A stretch of 64,000 nucleotides of DNA from positions 1 through 64,000 of the forward strand of contig JACQAZ010000047.1 of NCBI GenBank assembly GCA_016194705.1, given 5' to 3'. The notes beneath the pieces are model-generated. The model did no database searches. It worked only from the letters and a program-made list of their open reading frames with translations, and was not told the DNA's origin. Position 1 is the first letter of the stretch, and each line of letters starts with the position of its first letter. Positions 38,734 through 48,460 of this stretch are shown here, piece after piece. The position numbers and the translations under genes were made by a program. Source of the DNA: Elusimicrobiota bacterium. Its GTDB lineage: Bacteria > Elusimicrobiota > Elusimicrobia > UBA1565 > UBA9628.

Positions 38734-39843
38734 ATGGGCAAGGCAACGGGCGCCAACGGCCAGCCGCCGTCGGGCATCCTCGACCTCAAGACCGCGCTCG
38801 AGCTCTTCGGCCTGGCCGGGGGCCTCAACTCCGCGATGGACCTCGACTTCCTGCTCCAAAAGCTCGGCGCGGCCGCCGAGCAGCTGCTCGACTCCGAGGC
38901 CAGCGCGGTGCTGCTCGTGACCGACGACAAGAAAAGGCTCTTCTTCAAGTCCGCGACCGGGGCCAAGGCCAGCGCCGTCAAGGCGCTGACCGTTCCCATC
39001 GGCTCGGGCATCTGCGGCTGGGTGGCCCAGCAGCGCAAGCCTGAGGTCGTCAACGACACGCGCAAGGACCCGCGCTTCGCCGCCGAGTTCGACAAGGCCT
39101 CGGGCTACGTCACCCGCTCGGTCATCGCGGTGCCGATGGAATTCCGCGGCGAGCTCGTGGGCGTGCTCGAAGTCCTCAACAGGCGCCGCGGCTCCTACAC
39201 CCCGGACGACGTCGCGCTGCTCTCGAGCCTGGCCTCCTTCGCCTCGGCCGCCGTGGCCAACACGAGGACCATCGCGGACCAGAAGAACTTCTTCTCGCAC
39301 ATCATGGAACTCCTGTGCCTGGCCGCCGAGACCACGCGGCCGGGAATGGAGGGCCACTCGATGCGCTCGGCGCGCCTGGCTTGCGCGATCGGGCGAAGCC
39401 TCGATATGGACGACTTCGACTACCGCATGCTCTATTACGCGGGCCTCCTGCACGACGTCGGCTACGTCGCCTTCAACAGCCCGGAGACCCTCGCCGAGAT
39501 GGGGGTGCTCAAGCCCGTCGAGGAGCTGCATCCGACGCTCTCGGTCAAGCTCCTGGAGGGCATCCGGATGATCGACGGGGCCCTGCCGATGATCCTCCAT
39601 CACCACGAGCGCTACGACGGCCAGGGCTTCCCGGACCGGCTCGCCGGCGAGCAGATTCCGCTGGGCGCGCGCGTCTTGAGTCTCGTCGAGGGCGTCGAGG
39701 AACTGCGCATGGTCGGCCTGCGCGGCCACGACCTCTACGCGAAGGCCTTTCAGGAGGTCAAGGACGCGGCGGGCCGAAGCTTCGATCCCAAGGTCGTTGA
39801 GGCCTTCCTCGGCCTCATCAAGGTGCAGACCACCGCATGGTAG
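38734..39843 (+). CDS. GAF domain + HD-GYP-like (GFP variant) phosphodiesterase-like protein
   Basis: VPIGSGICGWVAQQRKPEVVNDTRKDPRF; EGHSMRSARLA, LLHDVGY, HHHERYDGQGFPDRLAGEQIPLGARVLSLVE. Confidence 0.85.
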   Translation: MGKATGANGQPPSGILDLKTALELFGLAGGLNSAMDLDFLLQKLGAAAEQLLDSEASAVLLVTDDKKRLFFKSATGAKASAVKALTVPIGSGICGWVAQQRKPEVVNDTRKDPRFAAEFDKASGYVTRSVIAVPMEFRGELVGVLEVLNRRRGSYTPDDVALLSSLASFASAAVANTRTIADQKNFFSHIMELLCLAAETTRPGMEGHSMRSARLACAIGRSLDMDDFDYRMLYYAGLLHDVGYVAFNSPETLAEMGVLKPVEELHPTLSVKLLEGIRMIDGALPMILHHHERYDGQGFPDRLAGEQIPLGARVLSLVEGVEELRMVGLRGHDLYAKAFQEVKDAAGRSFDPKVVEAFLGLIKVQTTAW

Positions 39844-41123
39844 CTCCGAGCTTTCCGCTGCAATCCAACGAGCGCCTGCTCAAGGAGTCCGCGGAGCACC
39901 ACTTCGTGCGTCCCGACGTCTCTTTGCTCGGCCGGCTCTGCCATGCCTATCTCACCGACGGCCGTCTGGTCCTCTGCGAGGCGGATTACGACATGATCAA
40001 AATGTCGGAGAAATCGGTCGGGGGGATTCTCCACGAGTTCCCGCTTTCGGCCGTCGAGGCGCTGCGCCCGGGCTCGACGGCCGTCGAGCCGCACATCGAG
40101 TTCGCCGTGCGCGAGCCGGGCAAGGGGGTGGCCAAGCTCGTGCTCTATTTTCGCGACAAGGGCTTTGCCCTGGGCAGGCCCGAGCGGCTCTCCGAGCGCG
40201 ACGAGTGGATCTCCGCCGTCAATTCCTCGCGCGAGAAGCTGGGGCTGCCGGCCCTGCTCCTCGAGACGCTCCCCTCGGTTGCGACGCGCGGGCCGCGCCT
40301 GACGACCGCGCCCGACAAAAGCCGCGCGGGAGTGGTGCTGGCCGACAAGTACGAGATCCGGCGCCACATCGGCAGCGGCGGGATGAGCCTCGTCTACGAG
40401 GGCTGGGATAGGAAGCTAGAGCGGCCCGTCGCGGTCAAGATGATGCGTCCGGACCTGGCCCTCTCGGGCAGCGACAGGTCCGCCTTCCTGCGCGAGGCCA
40501 AGACCTCGGCCGCGCTGCACCACCCTTTCATCGTCGACATCTACGAGATTCTCGAGGAAGACAACGAGATCTACCTGATCTTCGAATTCGTCGACGGGCA
40601 GACCCTGCAGGAACGGCTCGATCAAAAGGGCCCCTTCAAGGCGGGAGACCTCAAGCCCATCCTCAAGTACGTCTGCGACGCCCTGAGCTTCGCGCACTCC
40701 CTGAAGGTCACGCACCGGGACCTCAAGTCGTCCAACATCATGCTGAGCAAGCAGGGCTACGCCAAGGTCATGGACTTCGGCATCGCGCGGCACATCAAGG
40801 ACACGGCCTCGCGCAAGACCAAGCTCGACACCTCCGGAACCTTCCCCTACATGGCCCCCGAGCAGGAGATGGGTAAGTTCGACCTGCGCTCCGACATCTT
40901 CGCGCTCGGCGTGACGGCCTACGAACTCTTGACCGGCGAGCTTCCCTACCGCGGCCCGAATTTCTACCTCCAGAAGGAGAAGAAGGAGCGCCGGCCGCTC
41001 GTCGAGCTCGCCGCCGACGCGCCGGGGGAGCTCGTGGCCGCGGTCGACCGCTGCCTGGAGTTCCAGGCCGACGACCGGTTTCAAAGCGTCGCCGACTTCG
41101 CTCGCGCGATCGGAGAGGCGTGA
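39837..41123 (+). CDS. Ser/Thr protein kinase with N-terminal extra domain
   Basis: IGSGGMSLVYEGWDRKLERPVAVKMMRP, VTHRDLKSSNIML, VMDFGIARH, FPYMAPEQ. Confidence 0.93.
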   Translation: MVAPSFPLQSNERLLKESAEHHFVRPDVSLLGRLCHAYLTDGRLVLCEADYDMIKMSEKSVGGILHEFPLSAVEALRPGSTAVEPHIEFAVREPGKGVAKLVLYFRDKGFALGRPERLSERDEWISAVNSSREKLGLPALLLETLPSVATRGPRLTTAPDKSRAGVVLADKYEIRRHIGSGGMSLVYEGWDRKLERPVAVKMMRPDLALSGSDRSAFLREAKTSAALHHPFIVDIYEILEEDNEIYLIFEFVDGQTLQERLDQKGPFKAGDLKPILKYVCDALSFAHSLKVTHRDLKSSNIMLSKQGYAKVMDFGIARHIKDTASRKTKLDTSGTFPYMAPEQEMGKFDLRSDIFALGVTAYELLTGELPYRGPNFYLQKEKKERRPLVELAADAPGELVAAVDRCLEFQADDRFQSVADFARAIGEA

Positions 41124-41124
41124 T

Positions 41125-42246
41125 ATGCCCGCATTGCTGCTCGCCGGAATCTCGAGCGCGGGCGAGTCCTCGCCCGCCAAGACGACGAGCGGCCCCGCGC
41201 TGGCCGGGATGCCCGAGATCCTCCTCGATGGCCTGGCCAAGTCGCACGGCGGCGCCGTCCTGCGCTCCGAGCCCGACGCCTGCCTCATCAGTTTCGCCTC
41301 GACCGCCGCGGCGCTGACCTGCGCCCTGGCCGCCCAGCGGCGATTTTGCGACTACAACCGCGACAAGGCGGACGACAAACTCGCCCTCGTGCGCCTGGCC
41401 CTCCATTGGTCGGGGTCCAGCAACGGGGGAGCTCCGACGCAGCGCGAGGCCAAGATGCTCTCGCTGATGCTGGACGTCACCCCCCCGGGCCGCGTTTTCG
41501 TCTCTCGCCCGATTTTCACGCAGAGCCACGGCTCCCAGGCCTGCGCTTTCATACCGCTGGGCATCGAGTACTTCAGCGGGCTCGAGGATCCCCTGGATCT
41601 CCTCGAGGCCGTGGCCGTCGCGGGCGCCGTCCATACGTTGGCGCCGGTCTTCACGGGAACCGGTCCCTCCGCCCCGCTGCGCGCGACGATGGCCCCGGAG
41701 GCGGCGGTCGCGCCCGCGCCTTCGGGCCCTCAAGTCCCCGTGTTCGAGGCGCTGCGCTCTCCGCTGGGGCTGGCCGCTGCCGTCGGGGCATCCGTGCCGC
41801 TTTATCTCTTGGGAGCCGGCCTCATGCTCGTCCTATCGCCGCTGGAGCTGCTGGACTATCTCTTCCACACGGCGGGGCACGTCCTCTTCGGCCTCTCGGG
41901 CAGCGAGAACGCGGCCGCGATCGGAGCCCTGGTCCTGCAGGCTGGAGCGCCACTGGCGGTTTTCGCCCATTACTGGCTGCGCTCCAAGGCGCTGCCGGCT
42001 CAGGCCGCGCTGTTCTGGCTGGGCCAGAGCCTGCTGAGCATCGGAGGCCATCTCGGCGCCGCGGGGGGAGTCGAGGTGGAGACCTTCGCCGCCTGCGTCA
42101 AGAACGACGGGATCGCATTGGCCCGCGCGGTCGGGTGGCTTGCGCGCTACAACTCATTGGCGCACCTCACAGCCTTTCTGGGCTGCGCAGCGATGGCCGC
42201 GGCGCTCGCCGAATTCTGGGTCCACCTCAGGCGGGACGCGACTTAA
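41125..42246 (+). CDS. degenerate class III nucleotide-cyclase-like domain + TM protein
   Basis: KSHGGAVLRSEPDACLISFASTAAALTCALAAQRRF...LVRLALHWSG; C-terminal TM helices. Confidence 0.6.
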   Translation: MPALLLAGISSAGESSPAKTTSGPALAGMPEILLDGLAKSHGGAVLRSEPDACLISFASTAAALTCALAAQRRFCDYNRDKADDKLALVRLALHWSGSSNGGAPTQREAKMLSLMLDVTPPGRVFVSRPIFTQSHGSQACAFIPLGIEYFSGLEDPLDLLEAVAVAGAVHTLAPVFTGTGPSAPLRATMAPEAAVAPAPSGPQVPVFEALRSPLGLAAAVGASVPLYLLGAGLMLVLSPLELLDYLFHTAGHVLFGLSGSENAAAIGALVLQAGAPLAVFAHYWLRSKALPAQAALFWLGQSLLSIGGHLGAAGGVEVETFAACVKNDGIALARAVGWLARYNSLAHLTAFLGCAAMAAALAEFWVHLRRDAT

Positions 42247-42383
42247 GGCCAAACGCGCCGGTACCTGATCTCGGGGAGGTGATGCCTGGGCCTTGAGAGC
42301 GGCGCGAGCTCGAGCGGCTTGAGGTCTCGCCCGCGCGGCGGCTTGCGCATGCGCCTGGGCTTGACGGCGTTTTTCTTCCTCAT
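42243..42383 (-). CDS. 46-aa highly basic protein
   Basis: MRKKNAVKPRRMRKPPRGRDLKPLELAPLSRPRHHLPEIRYRRVWP; consensus promoter 6 nt upstream of ATG. Confidence 0.5.
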   Translation of the reverse strand: MRKKNAVKPRRMRKPPRGRDLKPLELAPLSRPRHHLPEIRYRRVWP

Positions 42384-42389
42384 AATCGC

Positions 42390-42418
42390 AGTGTAGCCCC
42401 GGCCCCTTGCGCTGTCAA
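42390..42418 (-). promoter_or_regulatory. consensus promoter for 46-aa ORF
   Basis: TTGACA (42413-42418) -17- TACACT (42390-42395) -6- ATG 42383. Confidence 0.7.
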
Positions 42419-42477
42419 GGGGGAAACGATGGTTGTCAAGGGTTTGAAGATCGCGGGGCAATATCGTTTAATCAGGC

Positions 42478-42840
42478 ATGCCGATCGCGCTTGGCTACAT
42501 CCTGCTCGGCCTGTTCTCCGGAGCCGTCAGCGGCCTCATCGGCATCGGCGGCGGCGTCGTCATCGTGCCCTGCCTCGTCCTGCTCTTCGGGCTCTCCCAA
42601 CAGCAGGCCCAGGGGACCACCTTGGCGCTGCTGATCCCGCCGATCGGCATCCTCGCGGCCTGGACCTACTACAAGCAGGGCTTCGTCGACGTCAAGATCG
42701 CGGGCCTGATCTGCCTCGGCTTCGTCTTCGGCGGCCTGCTCGGCGCCAAGCTCGCGGTCGGGCTCTCCAACGAGGTCCTGCGCAAGGTCTTCGGCTCGGC
42801 CCTGCTGTTGATCGCGCTGAAGATGATCTTCGGCCGCTAA
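42478..42840 (+). CDS. half-length TauE/SafE (TSUP) family membrane protein
   Basis: 120 aa; GAVSGLIGIGGGVVIVPCLVLLFGLSQQQAQGTTLALLIPP. Confidence 0.85.
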   Translation: MPIALGYILLGLFSGAVSGLIGIGGGVVIVPCLVLLFGLSQQQAQGTTLALLIPPIGILAAWTYYKQGFVDVKIAGLICLGFVFGGLLGAKLAVGLSNEVLRKVFGSALLLIALKMIFGR

Positions 42841-45800
42841 TCGGACTGGGCGGCCTTCCAGTCGGACTCGGAGAGGGCCTTCAGGGCGCCCAGCTTCCTC
42901 GCCGCCAGCTTCTCGTTGAGGAGCCCCAGCGTCTTGCCTGAGAGGCTCGCGAACTCGCGCACGACGTCGTCGAGCTCGCGGCCGAGGGCCGCGGCGCGCG
43001 CCGTCTGGGAAGCCGTCGGGCGGCCGTCGTAGCCGTTGACGTCCCCGTAGAGGTTCGCGAGGAACTCGCGCAGGCGCTCCTCCCCCGTGATCATGCCGCC
43101 TTCCTTGGTCGCCACGATCTTGGCGCGGATCGCGTCGAGGTCGGCGGCCAGTCCGGCCAGGGGCTTCTCCAGCTCGTCGCCGGGCCCGAGCTTGGCCGAG
43201 AGGACCTTCGCCTGGTCGCGCAGGGCGACGACGGCGTCGACGGCCCAACTCATGTGATTGAGCATGCTCGCCAGCTTCTCGACCAAGGCGAATTGGGCCT
43301 TGCGGTCCTCGACGGTGTACTTCGCGCGCGGGTCCATGACGACCTTGAGCCGCGCCGTATAGACCTTGTCGCCCTTGGTCATGCGCACGGTGTAGACGCC
43401 CGGCAGGACGCGCGGGCCGATGGTCGCGCTTCCGGCCGCGCTCGCCGCGGGAGGCACGCGCGGCGGCTTGAGGTGCATCGACCAGGAGGCGCGGTTGACG
43501 CCGCGATGCTTCGCGCTGGCCACGGTGTCGACCGGCACGCCCTTTCCGTCGAGGATCTCGAGCTTGAGGTCGCCGAAGATGTGGCGCCCCTTTTGATAGT
43601 ACGGGATGTCGGCCCCGTCCCCGCGATTGGGACCGTTGAATGAGTTCTCGCCCTCGGACCAGCCGCCGCTGGTCTCCATGCGCTGCACGGCCGGGGGGAT
43701 CGGCAGGAAGGCCGCGTCCCGGCTCAGAAGCTGCGGAGTCAGGGAGCGCCAGGGCGAGACGTCGTCGATGATCCAGATGCCGCGGCCGTGGGTCGCGAGG
43801 ATCAGGTCCGACTCGCGCGGGTGCACGACGATGTCGTGGACCGCCACCGCCGGGAAATGGCCTCCTTGATATTGCGCCCAATGGCGCCCGGCGTCGACGC
43901 TGATCCAAAGGCCGAACTCCGTCCCAAGATAGAGGAGGTCGGGATCGACCGGATCCTCCGTGATGACGTGCGCCCAGCCGCGCACGCCGCTCTCCTGGAC
44001 GCCCAAGGGGCTCCAGGTTTTGCCGAAATCGGAGGTCTTGAAAAGGTACGGCTTCATGTCGCCGTAGCGGTGGCGATCGACGGTGGCGTAGGCCGCGCCC
44101 TCTTTGAACCGGCCGGCCTTGAGCGAAGTGACCCAGGGGGCCGAGCCGACGCCCTTGATGTTCGCGGTCAGGTCGATCCAGCGCTTGCCCGCGTCGTCGG
44201 TCCGCCATACTTTTCCGTCGTCGGTGCCGGCCCAGATCAAGCCGGGCTTCTTGGGTGACTCCGAGATCGCGTAGAGGCTCGTGTTCATCTCGGCGGCCGA
44301 GTTGTCGATGGTCACGCCGCCCGACTCTTCCTGCTTCTGCTTCTCCGGGTCCTTCGTGCTCAGATCGGGCGAAATGCGCTCCCAGGACTGGCCGTGGTCG
44401 CGCGAGCGGTACAGGAACTGGGCGCCGATGTAGATCGTGCCCTTCTCATTGGGGCTCAGCGCGATCGGGGTGTTCCAGTTGAACCTCAGCTTCTTCTCGC
44501 CGTACAGCGGGTACGGCGTGACGGCGCGCGTCTCGTGCGTGCGGCGGTTGACGCGGCCGATGGCTCCGCCCTGGTACTCGGCGTAAAGATAGTTGGAATC
44601 CGAGGGGTCCACCCAGGTCCAGAAGCCGTCGCCGCCGTAGATGTTCTCCCAGCGCGAGTTCGAGACGCCGCCCGGAAAGGACGAGTCGCCGACCCAGGAG
44701 CTGTTGTCCTGCAGGCCGCCGTAGACTCGGTAAGGGTCCTCGCCGTCGGCGCTGACGTGGTAGAACTGCGAGATCGGAAGATTGAGGAAATGCTCCCAGC
44801 GCATGCCGCCGTCGAGGCTGCGCCAAAGCCCGCCATCGTCGCCGGCGAGGATGGTGTTCGAGTTCTCCGCGTCGATCCAGACGTCATGGAAATCGCCGTG
44901 CGCGTTGCCGGAAACCGCGCTGAAGCTGCGCCCGCCGTCCACGCTCATCAGCAGGAGCATGTCGACCTTGAAGACCTTGTTCTCGTCGGCGGGATCGACG
45001 ATGAGGTTTCCGAAATAGAAGGGACGCCAGACCATGTATTGGCTCGCGTCGAGCTTGCGCCAGTTGAGGCCTCCGTCGTCCGACCGGAACAAGGCGCTCG
45101 CCTTCGACTCGATCATCGCGTAGACCGTCGAGGGCTTTCCGGGCGCCACCGCCAGAGCGATGCGTCCGTAGGGCTTCTCGGGCAGGCCCTTGGCGTTGGC
45201 CTGGGCCAATTCAGTCCAGGTGTCGCCTCCGTCAGTCGACTTGAATAGGCCGCTGCCCGGGCCGCCGGAGCGGAAGGTCCAGGCCTGACGCCGGAAATCC
45301 CAAAGAGCGGCGTAGAGGGTCTTGGGTTCCTTCGGGCTCATGGCCAGCATCGCGCAGCCCGTCGAGCCGTTCGCGCCGCCGAGGACCTTCTTCCAGGTCT
45401 TTCCGCCTTCGACTGTCTTGTAGACGCCGCGCTCGGCGCTGTCGTCCCAGAGATGGCCCGTGGCGCAGGCCCACACGGTGTTCCCGTCTTTCGGGTCGAC
45501 GATGATCTTGGCGATGTGCTCGGAGTCTTTGAGTCCGGCGTTGTCCCAGTTCTCGCCCCCGTCGACGGACTTGTAGATTCCGTCGCCGACGGACACGCTG
45601 TTGCGCAGCCACGATTCGCCGGTTCCGGCCCAGATCGTCTTGGGATTGGTCGGGTCGATGGCCAGCGCGCCGATCGACTGCACCGGCTGGTTGTCGAAGA
45701 CGGGCTTGAAGATCGACCCGCCATTGACCGACTTCCAGACCCCGCCGCTGGCCGCTCCGGCGAAAACCGTCAGCCGGCCGCCCTCCTTGATCGCCGCGAC

Positions 45801-45935
45801 CGCCGAGACCCGGCCGCTCATCTGGGCCGAGCCGATATTGCGCGCCGGCAGGCCCGAGATCGTCCCCGCGTCGAACTTGACCGGCGCCTCGGCGCTGGAG
45901 AGGACGGCGCCCAGCAGAAGGGAGGCCAAGATCAT
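42837..45935 (-). CDS. sortilin/BNR-repeat (VPS10-like) secreted protein
   Basis: 1032 aa; repeated VWKSVNGGSIFKPVFDNQ, IYKSVDGGENWDNAGL, LFKSTDGGDTWTEL beta-propeller motifs. Confidence 0.88.
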   Translation of the reverse strand: MILASLLLGAVLSSAEAPVKFDAGTISGLPARNIGSAQMSGRVSAVAAIKEGGRLTVFAGAASGGVWKSVNGGSIFKPVFDNQPVQSIGALAIDPTNPKTIWAGTGESWLRNSVSVGDGIYKSVDGGENWDNAGLKDSEHIAKIIVDPKDGNTVWACATGHLWDDSAERGVYKTVEGGKTWKKVLGGANGSTGCAMLAMSPKEPKTLYAALWDFRRQAWTFRSGGPGSGLFKSTDGGDTWTELAQANAKGLPEKPYGRIALAVAPGKPSTVYAMIESKASALFRSDDGGLNWRKLDASQYMVWRPFYFGNLIVDPADENKVFKVDMLLLMSVDGGRSFSAVSGNAHGDFHDVWIDAENSNTILAGDDGGLWRSLDGGMRWEHFLNLPISQFYHVSADGEDPYRVYGGLQDNSSWVGDSSFPGGVSNSRWENIYGGDGFWTWVDPSDSNYLYAEYQGGAIGRVNRRTHETRAVTPYPLYGEKKLRFNWNTPIALSPNEKGTIYIGAQFLYRSRDHGQSWERISPDLSTKDPEKQKQEESGGVTIDNSAAEMNTSLYAISESPKKPGLIWAGTDDGKVWRTDDAGKRWIDLTANIKGVGSAPWVTSLKAGRFKEGAAYATVDRHRYGDMKPYLFKTSDFGKTWSPLGVQESGVRGWAHVITEDPVDPDLLYLGTEFGLWISVDAGRHWAQYQGGHFPAVAVHDIVVHPRESDLILATHGRGIWIIDDVSPWRSLTPQLLSRDAAFLPIPPAVQRMETSGGWSEGENSFNGPNRGDGADIPYYQKGRHIFGDLKLEILDGKGVPVDTVASAKHRGVNRASWSMHLKPPRVPPAASAAGSATIGPRVLPGVYTVRMTKGDKVYTARLKVVMDPRAKYTVEDRKAQFALVEKLASMLNHMSWAVDAVVALRDQAKVLSAKLGPGDELEKPLAGLAADLDAIRAKIVATKEGGMITGEERLREFLANLYGDVNGYDGRPTASQTARAAALGRELDDVVREFASLSGKTLGLLNEKLAARKLGALKALSESDWKAAQSD

Positions 45936-46666
45936 TTCTTCTCCGGCGCCTGAGGCATCTTGAAGTCGGAGTCTTCGATCGCCGCGTCGGCCTCGACGGT
46001 CTCGATGGTTGACTTGCCCAGCAGCTCCGGATCACTCTTGCCGCCGCTGGCGAACGAGAACGGGAAGTAGACGCCCGCGACCTTCTTGTAGGAGCCGATG
46101 CTCTGCGCGCTCTCGTGCACCGCGCCGCGGATGAACTGCTGGGTCTCGGTCCGGATCTCGAGGAAGGTGTCGGGATCGAGGAAGAAGTAGATGATGTCGC
46201 CGTTTTTGAGGGTCAGCTTCAGGCGGTAGGCGTCGTCGCCGTCAACTTGGTCGTGGCCCAGGTACTCGACGCGGCTGCCCTTTTGCTTGTAGTCGACGAG
46301 ATGGCCGTAGAAATCCGAGTCTTCCTCGAGGTCGCGCAGTTCGGCCTCGCCGACGAGCTCGGGGTCCTTGCGCCCCTCGAACGGCGAGATCTTCCAGCCC
46401 ACCGCTCCGTCGTACGCGCGGATCTCGGTCATGCCCTGCATCGTGAAGGTGTTGCGCAGCTTGCCCGCGGCGGTGGCCTCTTGACCGAACTTCGCCTTGA
46501 AGCCGCCGTTCTGGTAGCGGCCGGTCACGCGCAAAGTCTTGATCGCCTTGATCTTGTCGACGCCGCCCTTGGCGGCGAGGTTCTTGGCGACGAGCTCCTC
46601 GGCCGTTTGAGCTGCGGCCGCGCACGACAAGAAGAGGAGAAGAGCGCCCCACGGCATCCTGTTCAT
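45932..46666 (-). CDS. LolA-like outer-membrane lipoprotein-sorting-type protein
   Basis: 244 aa; KAIKTLRVTGRYQNGGFKAKFGQE...GDDAYRLKLTLKNGDIIYFFLDPDTFLEIR; ATGA overlap. Confidence 0.7.
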   Translation of the reverse strand: MNRMPWGALLLFLSCAAAAQTAEELVAKNLAAKGGVDKIKAIKTLRVTGRYQNGGFKAKFGQEATAAGKLRNTFTMQGMTEIRAYDGAVGWKISPFEGRKDPELVGEAELRDLEEDSDFYGHLVDYKQKGSRVEYLGHDQVDGDDAYRLKLTLKNGDIIYFFLDPDTFLEIRTETQQFIRGAVHESAQSIGSYKKVAGVYFPFSFASGGKSDPELLGKSTIETVEADAAIEDSDFKMPQAPEKK

Positions 46667-46694
46667 AAGGTGCCAATTTTACAATAATTATCGG

Positions 46695-47927
46695 GTGAAA
46701 CGCGCCATCCTTCTGGCCGCATTCATCTCGGGCTGCAGGCTTCCTTTATGCGCCCAGGAGATGGAGATGCAGGGCGCCCTAGGACCGTATCCGATGGCAC
46801 GCGCCGCTTCGGGGACGAGCTGGCAGCCCGACTCGACCCCTCACGACGGCCTCCATGTCATGACGGATCATTGGATGCTCATGCTGCACGGCTGGGCGAA
46901 CCTCGTCTACGATCGGCAGGGCGGCCATCGCGGAGGGGAGAAGTTTTTCAGCACGAGCATGCTGATGGCCATGGGCCAAAGAGCTCTCGGACCCGGCACG
47001 CTCGGTCTGCGGACCATGGTCTCCCTCGATCCCGCGATGGGCTCGTTCGGCTATCCCCTCCTGCTGCAGACCGGGGAAACCTCCAACGGCCGCGAGCCGC
47101 TCGTCGACCGCCAGCACCCTCACGACCTCTTCATGGAGCTCTCCGTCTCTTACAGCGTCAATCTCAACGACGAGAACTCGGTCTTCGGCTACTTCGGCTG
47201 GCCGGGAGAACCGGCGCTCGGTCCCCCGGTCTTCATGCACCGCTTCTCCGCAGAGGAGTTCCCGTCGGCCCCGATCTCGCACCACTGGCTCGACTCGACG
47301 CACGTCTGCGAAGGGGCGGCGACTCTGGGCTATGTCTGGAAGGACTTGAAGGCCGAGGTCTCAGGATTCCGCGGGCGCGAGCCGGACCAATACCGTTGGG
47401 ACCTCGAGCAGCCCAATCTCGATTCGCCCGCCGCCCGATTATCTTGGAATCCGGACCGCGATTTGGCGCTTCAGGCCAGCTTCGCTCACCTGCACAGCCC
47501 CGAGGTGCTCGAGCCCGAGGTCGACCAGAACCGCGTGACGGCGTCGGCGAGCTGGAACGGACGCTGGGACGGCGAGCCTTGGCAGACGACCTTCGCTTGG
47601 GGACTCAACATGAACCGCCCCGGGAACTACCTCGACGCCTTTCTGTTGGAAGCGACTCTCGAGTTCCGGAAGAAGCACACGCTGATGGGCCGCGTCGAGC
47701 GCGTCGACAAGGACGAGCTCTTCACGGCGGGCGAGTTCCGGGACCACTTCCCGTTCACGGTCAACGCGCTGAGCCTGGGTTATCTCTACGACTTCCTTGC
47801 CATGGAGCACGCCAAGCTTGGGGCCGGAATCCTCGGCACGGCGGACCTGCTGCCCCTGTCGCTGACGCGCTCCTACGGGCATACCCCGCTCTCGCTCATG
47901 GTCTGGCTGCGGGCCAAATTGATATAG
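46695..47927 (+). CDS. putative outer-membrane beta-barrel protein
   Basis: 410 aa; GTG start 9 nt after TACAAT; alternating beta pattern, Met/His-rich N-terminus. Confidence 0.65.
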   Translation: MKRAILLAAFISGCRLPLCAQEMEMQGALGPYPMARAASGTSWQPDSTPHDGLHVMTDHWMLMLHGWANLVYDRQGGHRGGEKFFSTSMLMAMGQRALGPGTLGLRTMVSLDPAMGSFGYPLLLQTGETSNGREPLVDRQHPHDLFMELSVSYSVNLNDENSVFGYFGWPGEPALGPPVFMHRFSAEEFPSAPISHHWLDSTHVCEGAATLGYVWKDLKAEVSGFRGREPDQYRWDLEQPNLDSPAARLSWNPDRDLALQASFAHLHSPEVLEPEVDQNRVTASASWNGRWDGEPWQTTFAWGLNMNRPGNYLDAFLLEATLEFRKKHTLMGRVERVDKDELFTAGEFRDHFPFTVNALSLGYLYDFLAMEHAKLGAGILGTADLLPLSLTRSYGHTPLSLMVWLRAKLI

Positions 47928-47934
47928 TGTCCTT

Positions 47935-48447
47935 ATGCGGATGCCCCGTTGGACCAGGCGCCCTTGGGTCAAGGCCGTCTGCGCCGGCGGACTTCTCTTG
48001 GCGACGGGGCTGATCCTGGGCCGGTTCTCCAAGCCCTCAGGCGAGTTCTCCGATTTCTGGAACCGGCTGGATCGGGCGGGCCCGTCGCCGGCCGCGCGCT
48101 CCCTGGCCTCGTGCCCGACCCCGAAGTGCCTGACGGTTTACGTGGCCCCTTGGTGCGGCTACTGCCGCGCGGCCACTCCCAGCATCATCGCCTTGCGCGC
48201 CTACCTCAAAAAGCACGGCGTGCACACCGACATCATCGTGGGCATGGACCGCCCCAAGGCGCTGGCGGCCTACGCCAAGGTCTTCGGCCCGGACACCGTG
48301 CTCGACGAGGACGGAGCCCTGGCCCAAGGCGGCGTGCCCCATTTCTACGTGACCGACAAGAGCGGATCGCTGCTGCAGGAGCAGGCCGGCGTCCCGCAGG
48401 GGATCGCGGATCCCAAGGAGTTCGCCTCGCTCTTCGGCCTGCCGTAA
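47935..48447 (+). CDS. thioredoxin/glutaredoxin-fold protein
   Basis: LTVYVAPWCGYCRAATPSI; TATAGT 6 nt before ATG. Confidence 0.82.
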   Translation: MRMPRWTRRPWVKAVCAGGLLLATGLILGRFSKPSGEFSDFWNRLDRAGPSPAARSLASCPTPKCLTVYVAPWCGYCRAATPSIIALRAYLKKHGVHTDIIVGMDRPKALAAYAKVFGPDTVLDEDGALAQGGVPHFYVTDKSGSLLQEQAGVPQGIADPKEFASLFGLP

Positions 48448-48460
48448 GGAGAGAAACAAC

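Noticed and set aside
42472-44208. 578-aa minus ORF
   Set aside because: Out-of-frame shadow of the BNR/sortilin-like gene
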